Shown one piece after another: positions 37,015-48,053 of a DNA stretch of 64,000 nucleotides (position 1 is its first letter; each line of letters opens with the position of its first letter). This DNA comes from Marasmius tenuissimus. Its lineage: Eukaryota > Basidiomycota > Agaricomycetes > Agaricales > Marasmiaceae. The DNA lies in assembly GCA_029532415.1 (NCBI GenBank), contig JAQOTA010000052.1, positions 1,984,001 to 2,048,000 of the forward strand, given 5' to 3'. The notes beneath the pieces are model-generated. The model saw only the letters and a list, made by a program, of their open reading frames with translations. It made no database searches and was not told the DNA's origin. The position numbers were made by a program, and so were the translations under genes.

Positions 37015-38724
37015 ATGGCGAAGGATTTCACTGTCGCAATCGTAGGCGGGGGCTTGTCCGGGCTTGCGGCTGCTTACCCGCTTTCAAGGGCTGGTATCTC
37101 TGTGAAAGTATTTGAGGCTGCGGTGAGGAAATCTCCTTCGTCTCTTTTGACATGTACAGCAGGCTGACCTTGTAATAGCCAAAATTTGAGGAAATTGGGG
37201 CCGGTGTTGGGTTCGGTTAGTAGTGCCAGTCTTGGAGACCGCGATATCCTTCAAATCACAATCAACTCCAAAAAGGTCCCAATGCAATTCGAACTCTGGA
37301 GAGCCTAGGTCTACTGGACGCTATTTTGGCACATTCTGACCAAACCGAGCCCATTCAACGACTCTTCAAATTCGTCGAAGGGCCTGCTCCGCACAATCTC
37401 GTCTTCGATGTCCGTATTCTTCTTCTTCTTAGCCCTGATACGCATGATCCTGACGAACGTTGGCCTCCAGTACGAGACCAAGAACCCGACGAACGTAGGA
37501 CTGGGCATATACAGGTGAGCATACGTCTTCTAATCCAACAGGTTGAGTTAACAGTGACCTAGACCCGCCTGTTTAGACGCATTGATCAGCGTTCTCGACC
37601 CCTCTATCGTTCAATTCAATAAACGATGCGCCTCCATCGTCACCACAAACGAGGGCCTTACCAGTATCCATTTCGCAGACGGGACATCACACGAAGCAGA
37701 TATCGTCATTGGGGCCGATGGGATCCGAAGCGTCACCCGCCACTTTGTAATAGGAAAGGATGCTCGACCACTCGTATTCGCCAATACCTACGCCTATCGC
37801 GGCATAGTACCCAACGAGGATCTAGTCCGAGCGGGTATCAAGACAGACCTATCCCTCCGTCCCACCTGTTATGTCGGGAAAGGCAAAGTAAGTTTCAAAC
37901 GACACACCCACATAGGTTCAACATTGAACGTTTTCTCGCACAAGCACATAATCTGCTTTCCTATCCGAGGAGGCAAAGTGGTTCGTCATTGGTTAGATTC
38001 CGGCAGAATGGAATCTGACAATAACTCCAGATAAACTTTGTTGCTTTCGTAGCGCGACACGACCTTCAAAAGGGCCCGGAGGTTCCTATGCCATGGGTAC
38101 AGTCAAGGCCACACAAAGAACTGAAGGAACAATACGGAGACTGGGGTCCCGAAGGACAGATTATCGTCGACCACATCAAGAATCCGAGCCGATGGTCCAT
38201 TCACGCTTGTATACCGCCTTTGAAGTCCTACGTCCGCGAAAGAGTTGTATTAGTTGGTGACGCTGTAGGCCGTTTCTGTTCAAAGCTCGTAACTCAGTAA
38301 CTGACAGCACATAACCCAGGCACATCCAATGCTTCCGCACTTGGGAGCTGGCCTCGGACAAGGATTCGAGGATGTCTTCGTACTGACTCAACTCCTTACG
38401 CACCCTCAGACTCACAAGGGTAACTTGGATGTGAGGACTCGCACTCCCTTTCTGGTTTTCTCCCCCGCCTAATCTATCTCGTAGCAAATCCTCGCTTGTT
38501 ACAACGAAGTTCGTCCACCTCGAGCCAGCGACGTATTGATGCGAAGCACCAGGGCGGCAGAGATCTACGATAATTACGGTTCTGGGGGCTACGACACCGC
38601 TCAGATGCAGGAGCATCTCCAGGGTCAATGGGAGCCTGTGTGGAATTATGACGTCCGGGAGGTCTTGGAGGAATCGATCCGAGGACTGCAGAAGAAGGAT
38701 ATCTTTTCTTCTGCGCGCTTATAA
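37015..38724 (+). CDS. FAD-dependent monooxygenase (salicylate-hydroxylase-like)
   Basis: Class A flavoprotein hydroxylase. The start at 37015 leads at once into the dinucleotide fold FTVAIVGGGLSGLAAAYPLSRAGISVKVFEAA (GxGxxG). EIGAGVGFGPNAIRTLESLGLLD follows across an intron, then the IGADGIRSVTR block (DG motif, binding both FAD and NADPH). [34 protein letters not shown] is the GD motif contacting FAD ribose. It ends LQKKDIFSSARL. About eight exons; the frame is intact throughout when introns at 37123, 37216, 37411, 37515, 37890, 37979, 38264 and 38431 are removed (approximate starts). Length near 420 aa, usual for salicylate hydroxylases. It has no metabolic-cluster neighbours, so the aromatic substrate is unknown. 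One exon (YETKNPTNVGLGIYR) is only about 44 nt. Confidence 0.87.
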
Positions 38725-38871
38725 TCCCCAACAGAATTTTAGAATCTACTTTATTACGATATTGCCTAAAATGCAAGTACTGATTATATGTAGGATTGCT
38801 CTCCAATATCATAAGGCAAATAGACTATGGTAAAGGTATCGTCTATGTGTATGTCTATATCCAGTCCAGAT

Positions 38872-40443
38872 CTATGACAAGTCTATGAAGCAAGTAGATG
38901 AGGTCGAACCGACGTGAAACTCCCAGCCGGTGGTCGCGGCCGTTTTTCTCGACTGATGCATCTCCTGCATCGCTGCGATAATCGTAGCACTCGGAGCACC
39001 GGGACTAGTCTGGTGAAACTCCAAAAAGAGTTCTTCCAGCTTCTGAACCGACGTCCCATCATTGCACGTCGACGACCGGGGAACCGTGATCTTCGAAAGG
39101 AAATTCACCAGGTCATCCTCCGCATCCAAATCCAAAGAACGAATCTCGAGACACGTTAAATCCGGTGTTGCATCCAGAACCTGCGTTAGAGGAGTATCGG
39201 TCGTCTGGAGAATGCCAGGTACATTCAACGACAGCCTTGTTAGAGAGCACTCGGAACGCGTGACCATGCCTAAAAGTGACCAAGTGATAGAAGGGGGTGG
39301 CGGGACGGCATCGGAGTACCCGAAGGAACAGTCGGACTGCAACTCGAGGGACTGGAGGGACGGCAGAGTGAGGCATTCGAGGACTCCGCTCAAAACATCA
39401 CGCGAAGGACCCGACGACGTTTTGATGGTGAGGTGTTTGAGAGAAGGCAGGGTTACCGGGACGACCAACGTTCTCATGTTGGCGGGGATGCCGATATCGA
39501 GGAAGGTCAAAGAAACTAGATTATTCGGTGCGAATCTTTGGAAGCATTCCATTACCATGGTCGCTTCCAGGTGTGGTTCGCACACGAGAGTCTCGAGTTG
39601 GGAGTAAGGAAGAATAGGGGGATAATAATATCCAGAAACCGCGTGTTTGAACGGGGCCTTTTGGATCGCGTCCCAGAACCACTGTCCCGAGGTCACGTCC
39701 GGACGCTTGCTAACCGCGTTTCTGAAGAACGACAGGATCGGGAAGTTAATATCTGAGCAGCCTGTGATAAGGTCCAACATTCTCCCATCAAAGTCGGCGT
39801 CGAGCTCGTGAATTCGCGTTGACTCGGAGATGAGCATTTTGAAGAGAGCCAACCCCATCGCCCCTACAGGATGAAACGCGACCATCACGGGTATTTGTGG
39901 TTTTGAGTCGACGATCCGCATCTTCAATGGCTGTTTCCCTGAGTGTCGAAGGAACATCTTAACGATGTCCTGGTGGCCTCCGCTTGGTTGGTGTATATCG
40001 ACGTCCAAAGACGACCACAGCCGAGGGGAGGCGTGTATGATGGTTCGCCACAGTGGACAAACTTGAGAGAGTGTCATCGGAGGGGCGACGACTGGGTGGT
40101 TTCTGGATAGTGCGAGGGAGTAAGGGTGCAGAGCGCAAACCATGGAGAATATCTGGTTCCATATCTCGGGGGGCACTCTGCGTATCGAAGAGACGATAAA
40201 TCGACGCTGGTTGATCCTTTCCTGAAGGCTGGATGTGTATGCCTCGAACTTGGCGAGCCTTTGCGTGAGCGACGTAATTTCTTCCCGACACTTCTCTAAG
40301 ATCTTCTCGTCGCATGTCAGGGACTCCAGTATCCGAGCCCTATCATGGTCGGACGGAATGGGCGGATAAGGTGTATGTGATCTGGTTACGAGAGGCAGAG
40401 AATCGAGGTCTGAGAAGTCTAGCTTCAGTACGGAATCCGACAT
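38872..40443 (-). CDS. F-box protein with N-terminal coiled coil
   Basis: Single-exon 523-aa protein of the large agaricomycete F-box class. A coiled coil (about residues 30-75, ILESLTCDEKILEKCREEIT) leads into the F-box IRRVPPEIWNQIFSMVC at about residues 85-105, then MTLSQVCPLWRTIIHASPRLWSSLDVDI, the conserved C/W-rich second half. The C-terminal 350 residues have irregular LRR-like repeats (YSQLETLVCEP, LVSLTFLDIG, LPSLKHLTIKTSS, LPSLQSLELQSD). It is likely an SCF adaptor with unknown substrate. It is convergent with the monooxygenase and unlike the other F-box genes here it has no intron. Confidence 0.82.
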   Translation of the reverse strand: MSDSVLKLDFSDLDSLPLVTRSHTPYPPIPSDHDRARILESLTCDEKILEKCREEITSLTQRLAKFEAYTSSLQERINQRRFIVSSIRRVPPEIWNQIFSMVCALHPYSLALSRNHPVVAPPMTLSQVCPLWRTIIHASPRLWSSLDVDIHQPSGGHQDIVKMFLRHSGKQPLKMRIVDSKPQIPVMVAFHPVGAMGLALFKMLISESTRIHELDADFDGRMLDLITGCSDINFPILSFFRNAVSKRPDVTSGQWFWDAIQKAPFKHAVSGYYYPPILPYSQLETLVCEPHLEATMVMECFQRFAPNNLVSLTFLDIGIPANMRTLVVPVTLPSLKHLTIKTSSGPSRDVLSGVLECLTLPSLQSLELQSDCSFGYSDAVPPPPSITWSLLGMVTRSECSLTRLSLNVPGILQTTDTPLTQVLDATPDLTCLEIRSLDLDAEDDLVNFLSKITVPRSSTCNDGTSVQKLEELFLEFHQTSPGAPSATIIAAMQEMHQSRKTAATTGWEFHVGSTSSTCFIDLS

Positions 40444-40812
40444 GGTGGTCGAGGTGGAAAACAGGTTCCCGAAGACGTTGATATTGAAGAAAATTTAGTG
40501 CTCCAAGCACGGCCGCGGGCTGAGAGGGTATACTCACCTCCGGTGCGGTCCCCAATCGTCATTTTGGACCCGTTGGATTTGCAAACTGAAAAAATCCTCA
40601 CAAAAATGGTTCCTTCCCCCGGATAAGACCGGTCCGGTGGGTAAAAGTAAGTACCGCACAAGTGGTGAAAAGAGAAAGAGATGAGCAGGGATTGGTATGT
40701 ATACATTGTTGAGTGAGCAGTGAGCAGGGTAGAAACACAATGACCAAGATAAAAAAGATAGATAGTACACTGACACGTCGTAGCACCACTCCGAGCCGAT
40801 ATCCGGTTCCCC
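40444..40812 (-). other. Intergenic between two same-strand F-box genes
   Basis: Upstream region of the gene starting at 40443 and 3' flank of the gene ending at 40813. Minus-strand frames such as 40534-40776 show hydrophobic chance sequence only. Confidence 0.4.
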
Positions 40813-42160
40813 TCACTCAGTGTCCCGCCAATCCGCATCCAAAAGCCTAATACCCCGTCTCGCAAGCCGCCTTCGCCACTCCCTCATCTCCCCCTGCAAG
40901 CCAGCCTCTTGCGCGACGGCGCCCATGCCCTTCCTCAACCAACGAACATCTCTCGTCCTCACGGCCCGCAACGACGGCAGGTAACGCAATAGTCGAGATA
41001 ACAATGCCCAACATTCTGCGCTTGGCCTAGTGATCGAAAGAATCTCCAACGGGTGTTCTTTTTGCAGCGTCAACTGTGGCATAGGATTCTCCAGCGATAG
41101 ATGCCGGAGGTTTGGACATGTAATCAAGATATTCGCGGGTGAAGGGTGTAGCCGTGTCGGCCACGATTTGGGAGAGAAGAGCAACAGGGAGCGGAGGTTG
41201 TTGCCATGGGTGGAGATAAAGCGGCTGTTCAGGGATTGGGGTATGTCATCGGATGGCGTTATTGTTACTTTCGTGAGAGATGGGAGCTCGGTGATGAGAA
41301 GGGAGAAGATGAGGTGGGAGAAATGGAGTGTCGAAAGGAGGGTGAGAATGCGGAGGCGAGAAAGGTTCAGAGGTTTACAGGAGGTGCATTCTGAGGACGA
41401 ATTTGCGGAAATGAAGAGGTGCTCGAGAGCAATGGAATCGTTGTCCGCGTCCTCCCCGATGACTTCCAGCTCTTCGATGTTAACGCAATTTCGTAGCAAT
41501 TCGACAATGGGTTCATGACATGCAGCCAACCGTCGAGATGGAACATAGCTAATCCCGCTGAGAGAGCGAATGTGAAGGACTCCAGGCCGATCTGCAAGCG
41601 CTGTCATTGCTCGTCTGCTCAGCGTGAATGCTGGGTTCATAGAGAAATGCGCAAGGAAAGGTAACAGTGGGAATAGATCCGTCAAAAGACCGTCCAGACG
41701 TAATGCTTCACTTGTGCCAATATAAGGAATTTCTGACAAGTCGAGTGTGTTGACCCAACGTGCTGGAGCTGAGTATGGTATTCGACGAATGGAGTCCCAT
41801 TTCGTGTCTGCTTCGTGAACGCGTTTACAGAACTTTTCAAAGGTCTTCAAGCTATGAATTCGAACTTGAGAATAGAGCAAAGGGAGGGCCACATCCTATT
41901 CAAAATCGTACACCATGTTAATCGAAGCCAACATAGTACTATTGCCATTGGTTACGCACTTTAAAGCTCTTCGACATCAACATCAATTTCCAAAGCGTAT
42001 CCCGACCTCCTTTCATACCCGCTAAGTGTTGGAATATATTGATCCATATTTCCGACGGTAGGATAATGGATTTGGGAGCCGGAAGTAGAGGTAAGAGAAG
42101 GAGCTTTCCTGCACTTGTCTCTAAGGGTCGAGGGCTCAGCAATGAGGTACGACTCGACAT
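40813..42160 (-). CDS. F-box-like leucine-rich protein
   Basis: Starts MSSRTSLLSPRPLETSAGKLL and has an F-box-like helix at about residues 33-48 (IILPSEIWINIFQHLAG), followed by KLMLMSKSFK. One intron (about 41893-41959) links it to DVALPLLYSQVRIHSLKTFEKFCKRV, the usual continuation (LLYS-V-I) in basidiomycete F-box proteins. The rest has LRR-like segments (LSRLRILTLLSTLHFSHL, CPNLRHLSLENP, LEILSITRPSAECW) and a basic C-terminus (EMREWRRRLARRGIRLLDADW). About 425 aa. It sits in tandem with the F-box gene at 38872, but the two proteins are not close in sequence, so a recent duplication is unlikely. Confidence 0.74.
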
Positions 42161-42438
42161 GATGGGAATAAAAGTTGCAGGGCGGACTCGAATTGGTAAG
42201 TCCTTTTTATAACATCAGAGCTGTTGATGATGACTGTGTCATTTGCGTGCATGAGGTTAGGTAGTAAATACCCACACCCGAAGCCTCCGAATTGAGTTCG
42301 CGATGTAAGCACGGGTGATGGGAGTATCATGACAGGAATCAGAATCAATTTCAAATAGGGTATTATCGTCCGAGTACGCTCCGCCTTTGTTCCTCAGTGA
42401 GTAAGTTACTCACTCAGGACTGCGGCACTAAATGATAA

Positions 42439-44215
42439 CTATGAAGAAGGTCCTAATATATCTCCAATCTCCTCCATAAACTTGTCATAATCATCCTTCT
42501 TCCTTGGTTTTGCCTCGTCGACCTTCATTTTCTTGCCGGGATTTTCCGCCGGTTTCCCAAACTGGTTCTGGATTGTACTCAACAAGTCGGGACGAACAGG
42601 GCCTTCAGCGGGCGTCTCCGTACTATCTCCATCTCCATCTGCAGCCTCGACCCCAGGGGCAGCATTCACTCTGGAAGTTCCTGCGGCCCGCTTTCGTTTC
42701 AAAGCCGTGGGTACGAAAGCGGTTGCCTCCTTCTTGAAGTCCCTTAGCTCAGGCGCTGCGGAGACGGTGGCTGAGGATGACGGTATACTTTGCGTTTGCG
42801 CAGATCCACTGGGGTCGGTATTGGGTCTGGCAGGTAATGAAGGGTGCGGTGACAGTTTACTCGCACGACGTGCTTGATATGTTTGGTGAGGAACAGAAGA
42901 AAGAGGATCTTGTATCGCAGATCCAGACATTTGCCGCGGATAGAAGCCTGGAGGCGCCTGTGGCTGGAATCCCGGAGGGGGTACCGGGTGGTTGAAACCA
43001 GATGGGAGAGGCGGAGGGAAAGGAGGGAAACCTGACGGAACGCCTGGTGGCGGAGGTGGCACACCCATGGGAAAACCAGGAGGTGGTGGTGGCATACCAG
43101 TATTGGGAAACCCAGACGGGGGTGGCGGAATGCCTGCTGGAAAGCCAGGCGGAGGCATCGGAATCCCGGGTACTAATCCAGGACCTGTAGTGGGTGGAAC
43201 AGGAGGCAGAGGCGGGAATGATTGTCGGCCATCGTCAGGCGGAAGAGGAATGTCTTCATCATCTGTTTACGCTCGTGTGAGAAGGTAATACGATTGTATG
43301 GCAATGAACTTCAATACCTTGTACAGCTTCCTCTCCCGGGGGTAGGCCCTCAGGCATGGGTATATCGTCGTCGTCATTCACCAGCTCTTCGGACTCTGGA
43401 ATACCTGGAGGAGGACCTTCAGGCATAGGAATGTCATCATCTGGAGAAAGGAAGTCAGCAAGGGGACCAGTTGTACAATAAGACCAGCACGCACCATCTC
43501 CTTCACTTTCTTCTGCTTCGGAATCGACTTCCCCTGGTAATAGGGCTGAAAGAACGTATCAATTCGGCTGAACAGGTTTGTGAACACGATAGATAACTCA
43601 CGTCTCTCCATGTAAGGCATTCCCGGGGGTGCGACGCCGTAAGGATTCATGACCGGATCGTAATAGATACTTCGTTCCGGGTGCCTAGGAAGCCCGTTTT
43701 TCTTGAATAGGTTCCTCTTCTTTGGAATGACGACCTCCTCCTGGGTTTTCTCGCCGTCATTCTTGTCCCTACGTCCTTTGAAGACCATCCGTCGTTGTTC
43801 CGGATGTTCCTTGACATATTCCTCCTTCTTGTTGTTGATGTTTTCTAGTTCAGACTTGAGACTTTTTAACCGGTTTGCTTCATCTGCAGTAGGCTTCTCC
43901 AATCCCTCGAGCTTTTCGATCTCATCCTGGAGGTCTGTGACGCATTAAGGTAGCTCAAGATCTTTGAGAACAGACATACCAGATGTATCCTTTTTCACAA
44001 GAGCGAAGTCCCTGGCTTTCGAGCGCTCTGCTTTATTCTACTGCAGGACCGCGTATGAGCTTTGAATACGGCACAAAAGCAACGTGTTGCTCGCCTTCTT
44101 GATCTCCTTCTTCCTCTGCGCCTTTCCTAAATATGATTAGCGACAACAACTTGCTATTTCTGCAGAAGAACTGACTATAAGCGTCTGCTGGGTTGACACT
44201 TTTACCCTTGGCCAT
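42439..44215 (-). CDS. WBP11: WW-domain-binding protein 11 homologue (splicing factor Wbp11)
   Basis: Nuclear pre-mRNA splicing factor. The N-terminal Wbp11 domain reads MAKGKSVNPADAYRKAQRKKEIKKNKAERSKARDFALVKKDTSDLQDEIEKLE, then SELENINNKKEEYVKEHPEQR. A basic block, VVIPKKRNLFKKNGLPRHPERSIYYDP, is followed by an acidic region with repeated DDDIPMPEGPPPG/DDDIPMPEGLPPG units. A long proline-rich tract (PPPPGFPMGVPPPPPG type) would bind WW and SH3-like partners such as PQBP1. The C-terminus is DDYDKFMEEIGDILG, a conserved ending. The second intron (44038-44094) has no usable GT donor: the conserved KK/NKAER junction needs AAG|GCGAGC, a GC-AG intron. About 460 aa. Its start faces that of the RNF10 homologue (about 200 bp), suggesting a bidirectional promoter. 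Confidence 0.85.
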
Positions 44216-44416
44216 GGATCGTGAGGGAGAGAGCGGGACCGCGCACGTGTCAAGAGTTATACGGAGCAAAACAGAGTCATGACATAGCTTGACTTTGGCG
44301 GTCGCCCTTCCCACCGGTAGGGCTCCCCGACGTCGTCCTCGACGTCTAGTACTCCGTCTTCAACTTCTCTCAGCGTTCCTAACATCGAGCTCTCTTGCTC
44401 ATCACTGTCTTCGTCG

Positions 44417-46649
44417 ATGGCAACGACCCCGACCGCCAATGCTACGTCTCCGAAGCGTCCGGCGAAAATGGCTTCAACTCAGTCCTTGAACCATCTTCTC
44501 AACTTCACTCTCCCTCCTAGACAGTCTCAGCCTCCTCAAAGCATCCCTAGAAGGAGCAGGAAGACGAATAACCAGTTTGGGGTGTGGAACAAGGAACGTG
44601 AGTAACCATGTTCATATGTATCTCCTGGCTTCATATTCAGCTATCTCTGACCCTCGATATCATGAAGGATTCGTCAATGCACAATACCGGTTCGTAATGA
44701 ACCCAATGGGAGACTATACCGTGCATTTCGCGGACCCTGATATGCCAGTTCATTCAAGTTATCTGTTACGATCTCACACTCACTTGAACTCCTAACAGAT
44801 ACTTCCAGTGGAACGATATCTTGCAGGTCATCATCCCCCGCACTTCAGCGCTGGCGTCGGCTGCGGCAAATCAAGACTCTGAAGGACACACAGCGTGTCC
44901 TATCTGCCTTTCACCTCCGACGGCACCCAGGATGACCAAGTGTGGACACGTTCGTACGCTTTCTTTACCTGTATCCGGCCCTAAATTAACAGAGGACACC
45001 GAATCCAGATATACTGTTTCCCATGCATCCTCCATTATCTCGGGACCTCAGAGAATAAGTGGGCCCGATGCCCAATTTGCTTCGACTCTGTGACTTCAGC
45101 TCAGCTCAAGAGCGTGAAATGGTTCGACGGCCCTACGGACCGCGATGATATGCACCCGCCGTCATCGGCAGCGTCCTCGAGCTCAGCTTCCAACGCTCCC
45201 TTCGATTCATCCCCCCGAGTAGGCGGTACATTATCCATGCGGCTCATCCAACGTCCACAAATCACGACGCTTGCTCTTCCTCGATCCCATACATGGCCCT
45301 CGGATCTGCTCCCGCCTCACCAAGCCCCGTTCCATTTCCTTCCCGACGTGTATAACTACGCTAAATTCATGCTCGCTACCCCTGCTATGCTCGTGTCTGA
45401 TTTGACGAAAGACCTCGACGACCTAGCCGTCGAACGACGTCTACTTGGTGGCATGAACGACGACCTCGGTGTGTCGTTCATCGACGCGGCTGAGGCCAAA
45501 GTGCGCAACCAGATCATCAAAGCTACCGCTTTGGACACACCTGGCCTTCAGGAGAGGATCGAGAAGTCCAATCGAGATCACCGTGAAATTGAAGGCCGTT
45601 TCACGTATCGCGAACAACGTAGGCTCGAAGAGGAAGCCAAAGTTCAAGCTGTCGTCAACCCCGAGACTTTCTATGTAGAAGACGTTCCCCAGGAGATGCT
45701 GTCGCTCAAGTTTGGTACCATAACACCTACGCTACCTACCGCCCCACCCACACCGGTTGCCCCATCCCCCGATTCGAGGCGTAACAACACAATAAATCGC
45801 AATAATTATAATTCTCGCGCCACCCCAAAACAGCGGCGTAACGTGAATCCTCCCCCTCCTACCACCTCCACGTACTATTATTATCAAGCGTCCTCTGGGC
45901 TTCCGCTCTACCTTCATCCACTTGACATTCGGATTCTTCTTGCTCACTTTAGCAACTATGCCTCTTTCCCGGATAACATCACTATCCGTATTGAAGCATT
46001 ATCCGAGGGCACAGTTAACGATGACCTGCGCAAGCGGTGCAAATATCTCGCCCACATGCCCGAAGGAGCCGACGTAGTATTCGTCGAAGCTGATCTTCAC
46101 AACGTGGTCGGTAAAGAGGGGTTGAAGAACTTTGAAGGGGCACTTCGGCTTCGGAAAGCTAAGCGACGGGATAAGGGGCGGAAAGACGAGAAGGCCAGGG
46201 CGAGGGCTGAGGAGAGGGAGAAGGAGAAACGGGATTATGAGGCTGCGGTTGAGTGGAGGTTTACGCCGTCGGCTATGTCGACGGAGTTTGTGAGTAGAGA
46301 GGATGATTCGGTGATTTTTATGGATGGGGCTTCGTTCCCTGGGTTTGAGGAGGCTGCTTTGGCGGTACCTGCTACCGCTGAGGTTCAGCAGCAGCAGCCG
46401 GAAGAGCAGAGAACGGCTGGTGTGTGGGGAGCGAAGAGTTTTGCTTCGGCGTTGCATTCGAACACGCCACCGCAGTCGAGGAATGCGGGGAGTGCGTCCA
46501 GATCACGACAGCAGACGGAGGAAGATGAGTGGGACATGGATATCGCATGGCATGAACTCGAGCAGAGAAGTAATGGCGGTAACGGCGGTAGAAAGAAGAA
46601 GAGCAACAAGCTTGTCGTCCTGGGAGGGGGCGGGGGAAGGAGACGTTAA
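44417..46649 (+). CDS. RNF10 / Mag2-type RING finger protein
   Basis: Putative E3 ubiquitin ligase of the RNF10 family, connected elsewhere to ribosome quality control and DNA alkylation response. The start at 44417 gives a basic, Pro-rich N-terminus. The family block FVNAQYRFVMNPMGDYTVHFADPDIYFQWNDILQVIIPR follows, then a C3HC4 RING split by an intron ([29 protein letters not shown]...CPICFDSV). The long C-terminal half includes LPLYLHPLDIRILLAHFSNYASFPDNITIRIEAL, a conserved RNF10 segment, and a Lys/Glu/Arg helix. It ends in a Gly/Arg tail. Five exons; the second intron (44744-44798, 55 nt) needs a GC donor (GATAT|GCCAGT) to give DPDIYFQW. About 680 aa. Confidence 0.86.
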
Positions 46650-46857
46650 GCGTTGAATGCAACCTCTAGAAGATATTCCTCGGTTTGCTCTTGGCGTTAC
46701 AGTAACATTTATTGAATCACTGACTTAGCATCCAAACTTGTATACAAATCAAACATGGGTAACTCGAATTTGCAAGCATCTGTAGCAGTATCTGATAATT
46801 GATCGTCGGCAGACCTGGGTGGTGCTGAGATATACGGGCTCTTCAAATACTACGGAC

Positions 46858-46961
46858 TCCGTTATGGTGTAGTGGCTAACATTATCGCCTCTCATCCAGC
46901 TCTGCGCATTGCTCCCAGATTGAGTGCGCGATAGCCCAGGGTTCGATTCCCTGTAACGGAA
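46858..46961 (+). tRNA. tRNA-Glu (anticodon CTC) with a 32-nt intron
   Basis: Acceptor stem TCCGTTA pairs with TAACGGA (46954-46960), with discriminator A. The internal A box is TGGTGTAGTGG and the B box GGTTCGATTCC; the T stem is CAGGG/CCCTG. The anticodon stem ATCGC/GCGAT encloses CT-CTC-A, giving anticodon CTC at 46891-46893. An intron at 46895-46926 follows position 37, the canonical site; after removal the loop closes with C38. It stands alone in the spacer between the RNF10 and Bet5 genes. Confidence 0.92.
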
Positions 46962-47080
46962 ACCGTTTTTGAAGCTATTTCTCCCATCATATAATTTCCC
47001 AGAACTGGTTACCTTCCCATGCGATCATTTAGGTCTCAACGTCAGACATCGTAGTCCCAATCCTCCAGCCATGGAAGTAG

Positions 47081-47862
47081 TCAAACGAACGTAGACAGTC
47101 CTCTCATTACACGGTCAACACTACTCCTGAAGTATTCATTGTCTATGCCATGCGTTTTGGAGTCCATGGTCACCAGAGGGTTGCGTACGACGTATTCGAG
47201 GAAGGGTCCAACATAGATTCCACGTAGAGCTAAGCGTAATCCCGCAGGATCAGCAGCAGGGTCGCTGAGAATAACGAATTTGTAGCCCGAGACGGTTTCA
47301 AAAAGATGAAGTTTGTATGAAGACGTCCTGTAGTTGACGAATTGTTCATCTCTATAGCATACAATGTGAGTAGAGGTCGGAAATAGCTGGGTGAATGTGC
47401 GGATTGACTCACCTTCCCGATATCTTCTTGATCATATTCCGCAGCGAAAGAACCACACCGTATACGAGCTTCGCCTCCTCATCAAACGAAAGACCTGTGC
47501 TTGTTAAACCATCTGCTCCCGCGACCGGTGAAGTTGGAGTCTGGAGTAATGGAGAAGGTGTTGAATTGGCGTTTATATCGTTCACAGCCACGACTACACC
47601 ACTGGACGACGTGAGCGTGTTTCTGGGACTGCTGAACGTGGCGATGGAGGGCTCCGTAGAGTTGGGATTAGGCTGTGATACAGCTTGAGAGACTGCAGGC
47701 AATAGAGTTCCTTCTACTGCAGGTTTTGGACGACGTGTACGATGCCAGTCTTGATAGTAAACGCAAGTACAGTGCCTGCGAGTATAATTGAGTAAATTTG
47801 AGCTAATATGGGCATTCTAGGAGCACTTGCCGATCGAAAATATAAAAGCTGTGGATGGTCAT
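47081..47862 (-). CDS. BET5: TRAPP complex subunit Bet5 (TRAPPC1)
   Basis: Longin-fold core subunit of the TRAPP tethering complexes that activate Ypt1/Rab1 in ER-Golgi traffic. The start at 47862 opens a 32-nt exon, MTIHSFYIFDR, joined to HCTCVYYQDWHRTRRP; both halves are the conserved start of TRAPPC1. The intron between them (47776-47830, 55 nt) has a GC donor (CG|GCAAGT). A 60-residue Ser/Thr/Pro insert (PNPNSTEPSIATFSSPRN...) follows, typical of basidiomycete Bet5. The core then resumes: LVYGVVLSLRNMIKKISGRDEQFVNYRTSSYKLHLFETVSGYKFVILSDP, ending SSVDRVMRGLSTFV. About 205 aa. It lies 190 bp from the divergent MFS transporter. Confidence 0.9.
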
Positions 47863-48053
47863 GTTGTGGGAGAAGAGATTCCAGAGAACGTGCCCGGTGC
47901 CGTCAAAGCGCGCAGCGTATCTAGGCTCCCACGCCCGTGTTGACCAGGTCTACCCATCCTATTCAGTGTTTGACAGGCGCAGCATCACCATGTCTATAAA
48001 AAAACTTGTGGCTCCTGGTGCCTGTCAAACAGTCCTTGTTACTCTCCAGCGCC

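Noticed and set aside
37015..38724. Possible frameshift in the FAD monooxygenase near 37560
   Set aside because: Using the acceptor at gacctag instead of the later tttag restores IYRPACLDALISVLDPS, so the gene is intact.
39062..39607. 181-aa + frame antisense to an F-box gene
   Set aside because: Antisense shadow of a long single-exon gene; no domain or splice context.
42977..43170. Short Gly/Pro-coding repeats as a possible tandem repeat array
   Set aside because: Codon-level degenerate repeats of PPPPGFP type within WBP11 coding sequence, explained by the family's proline-rich domain.
43002..43288. Gly-rich + frames opposite WBP11
   Set aside because: Reverse complement of the proline-rich tract of WBP11 gives Gly-rich chance frames.
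45999..46457. 152-aa minus frame opposite the RNF10 homologue
   Set aside because: Antisense shadow of the charged C-terminal region.
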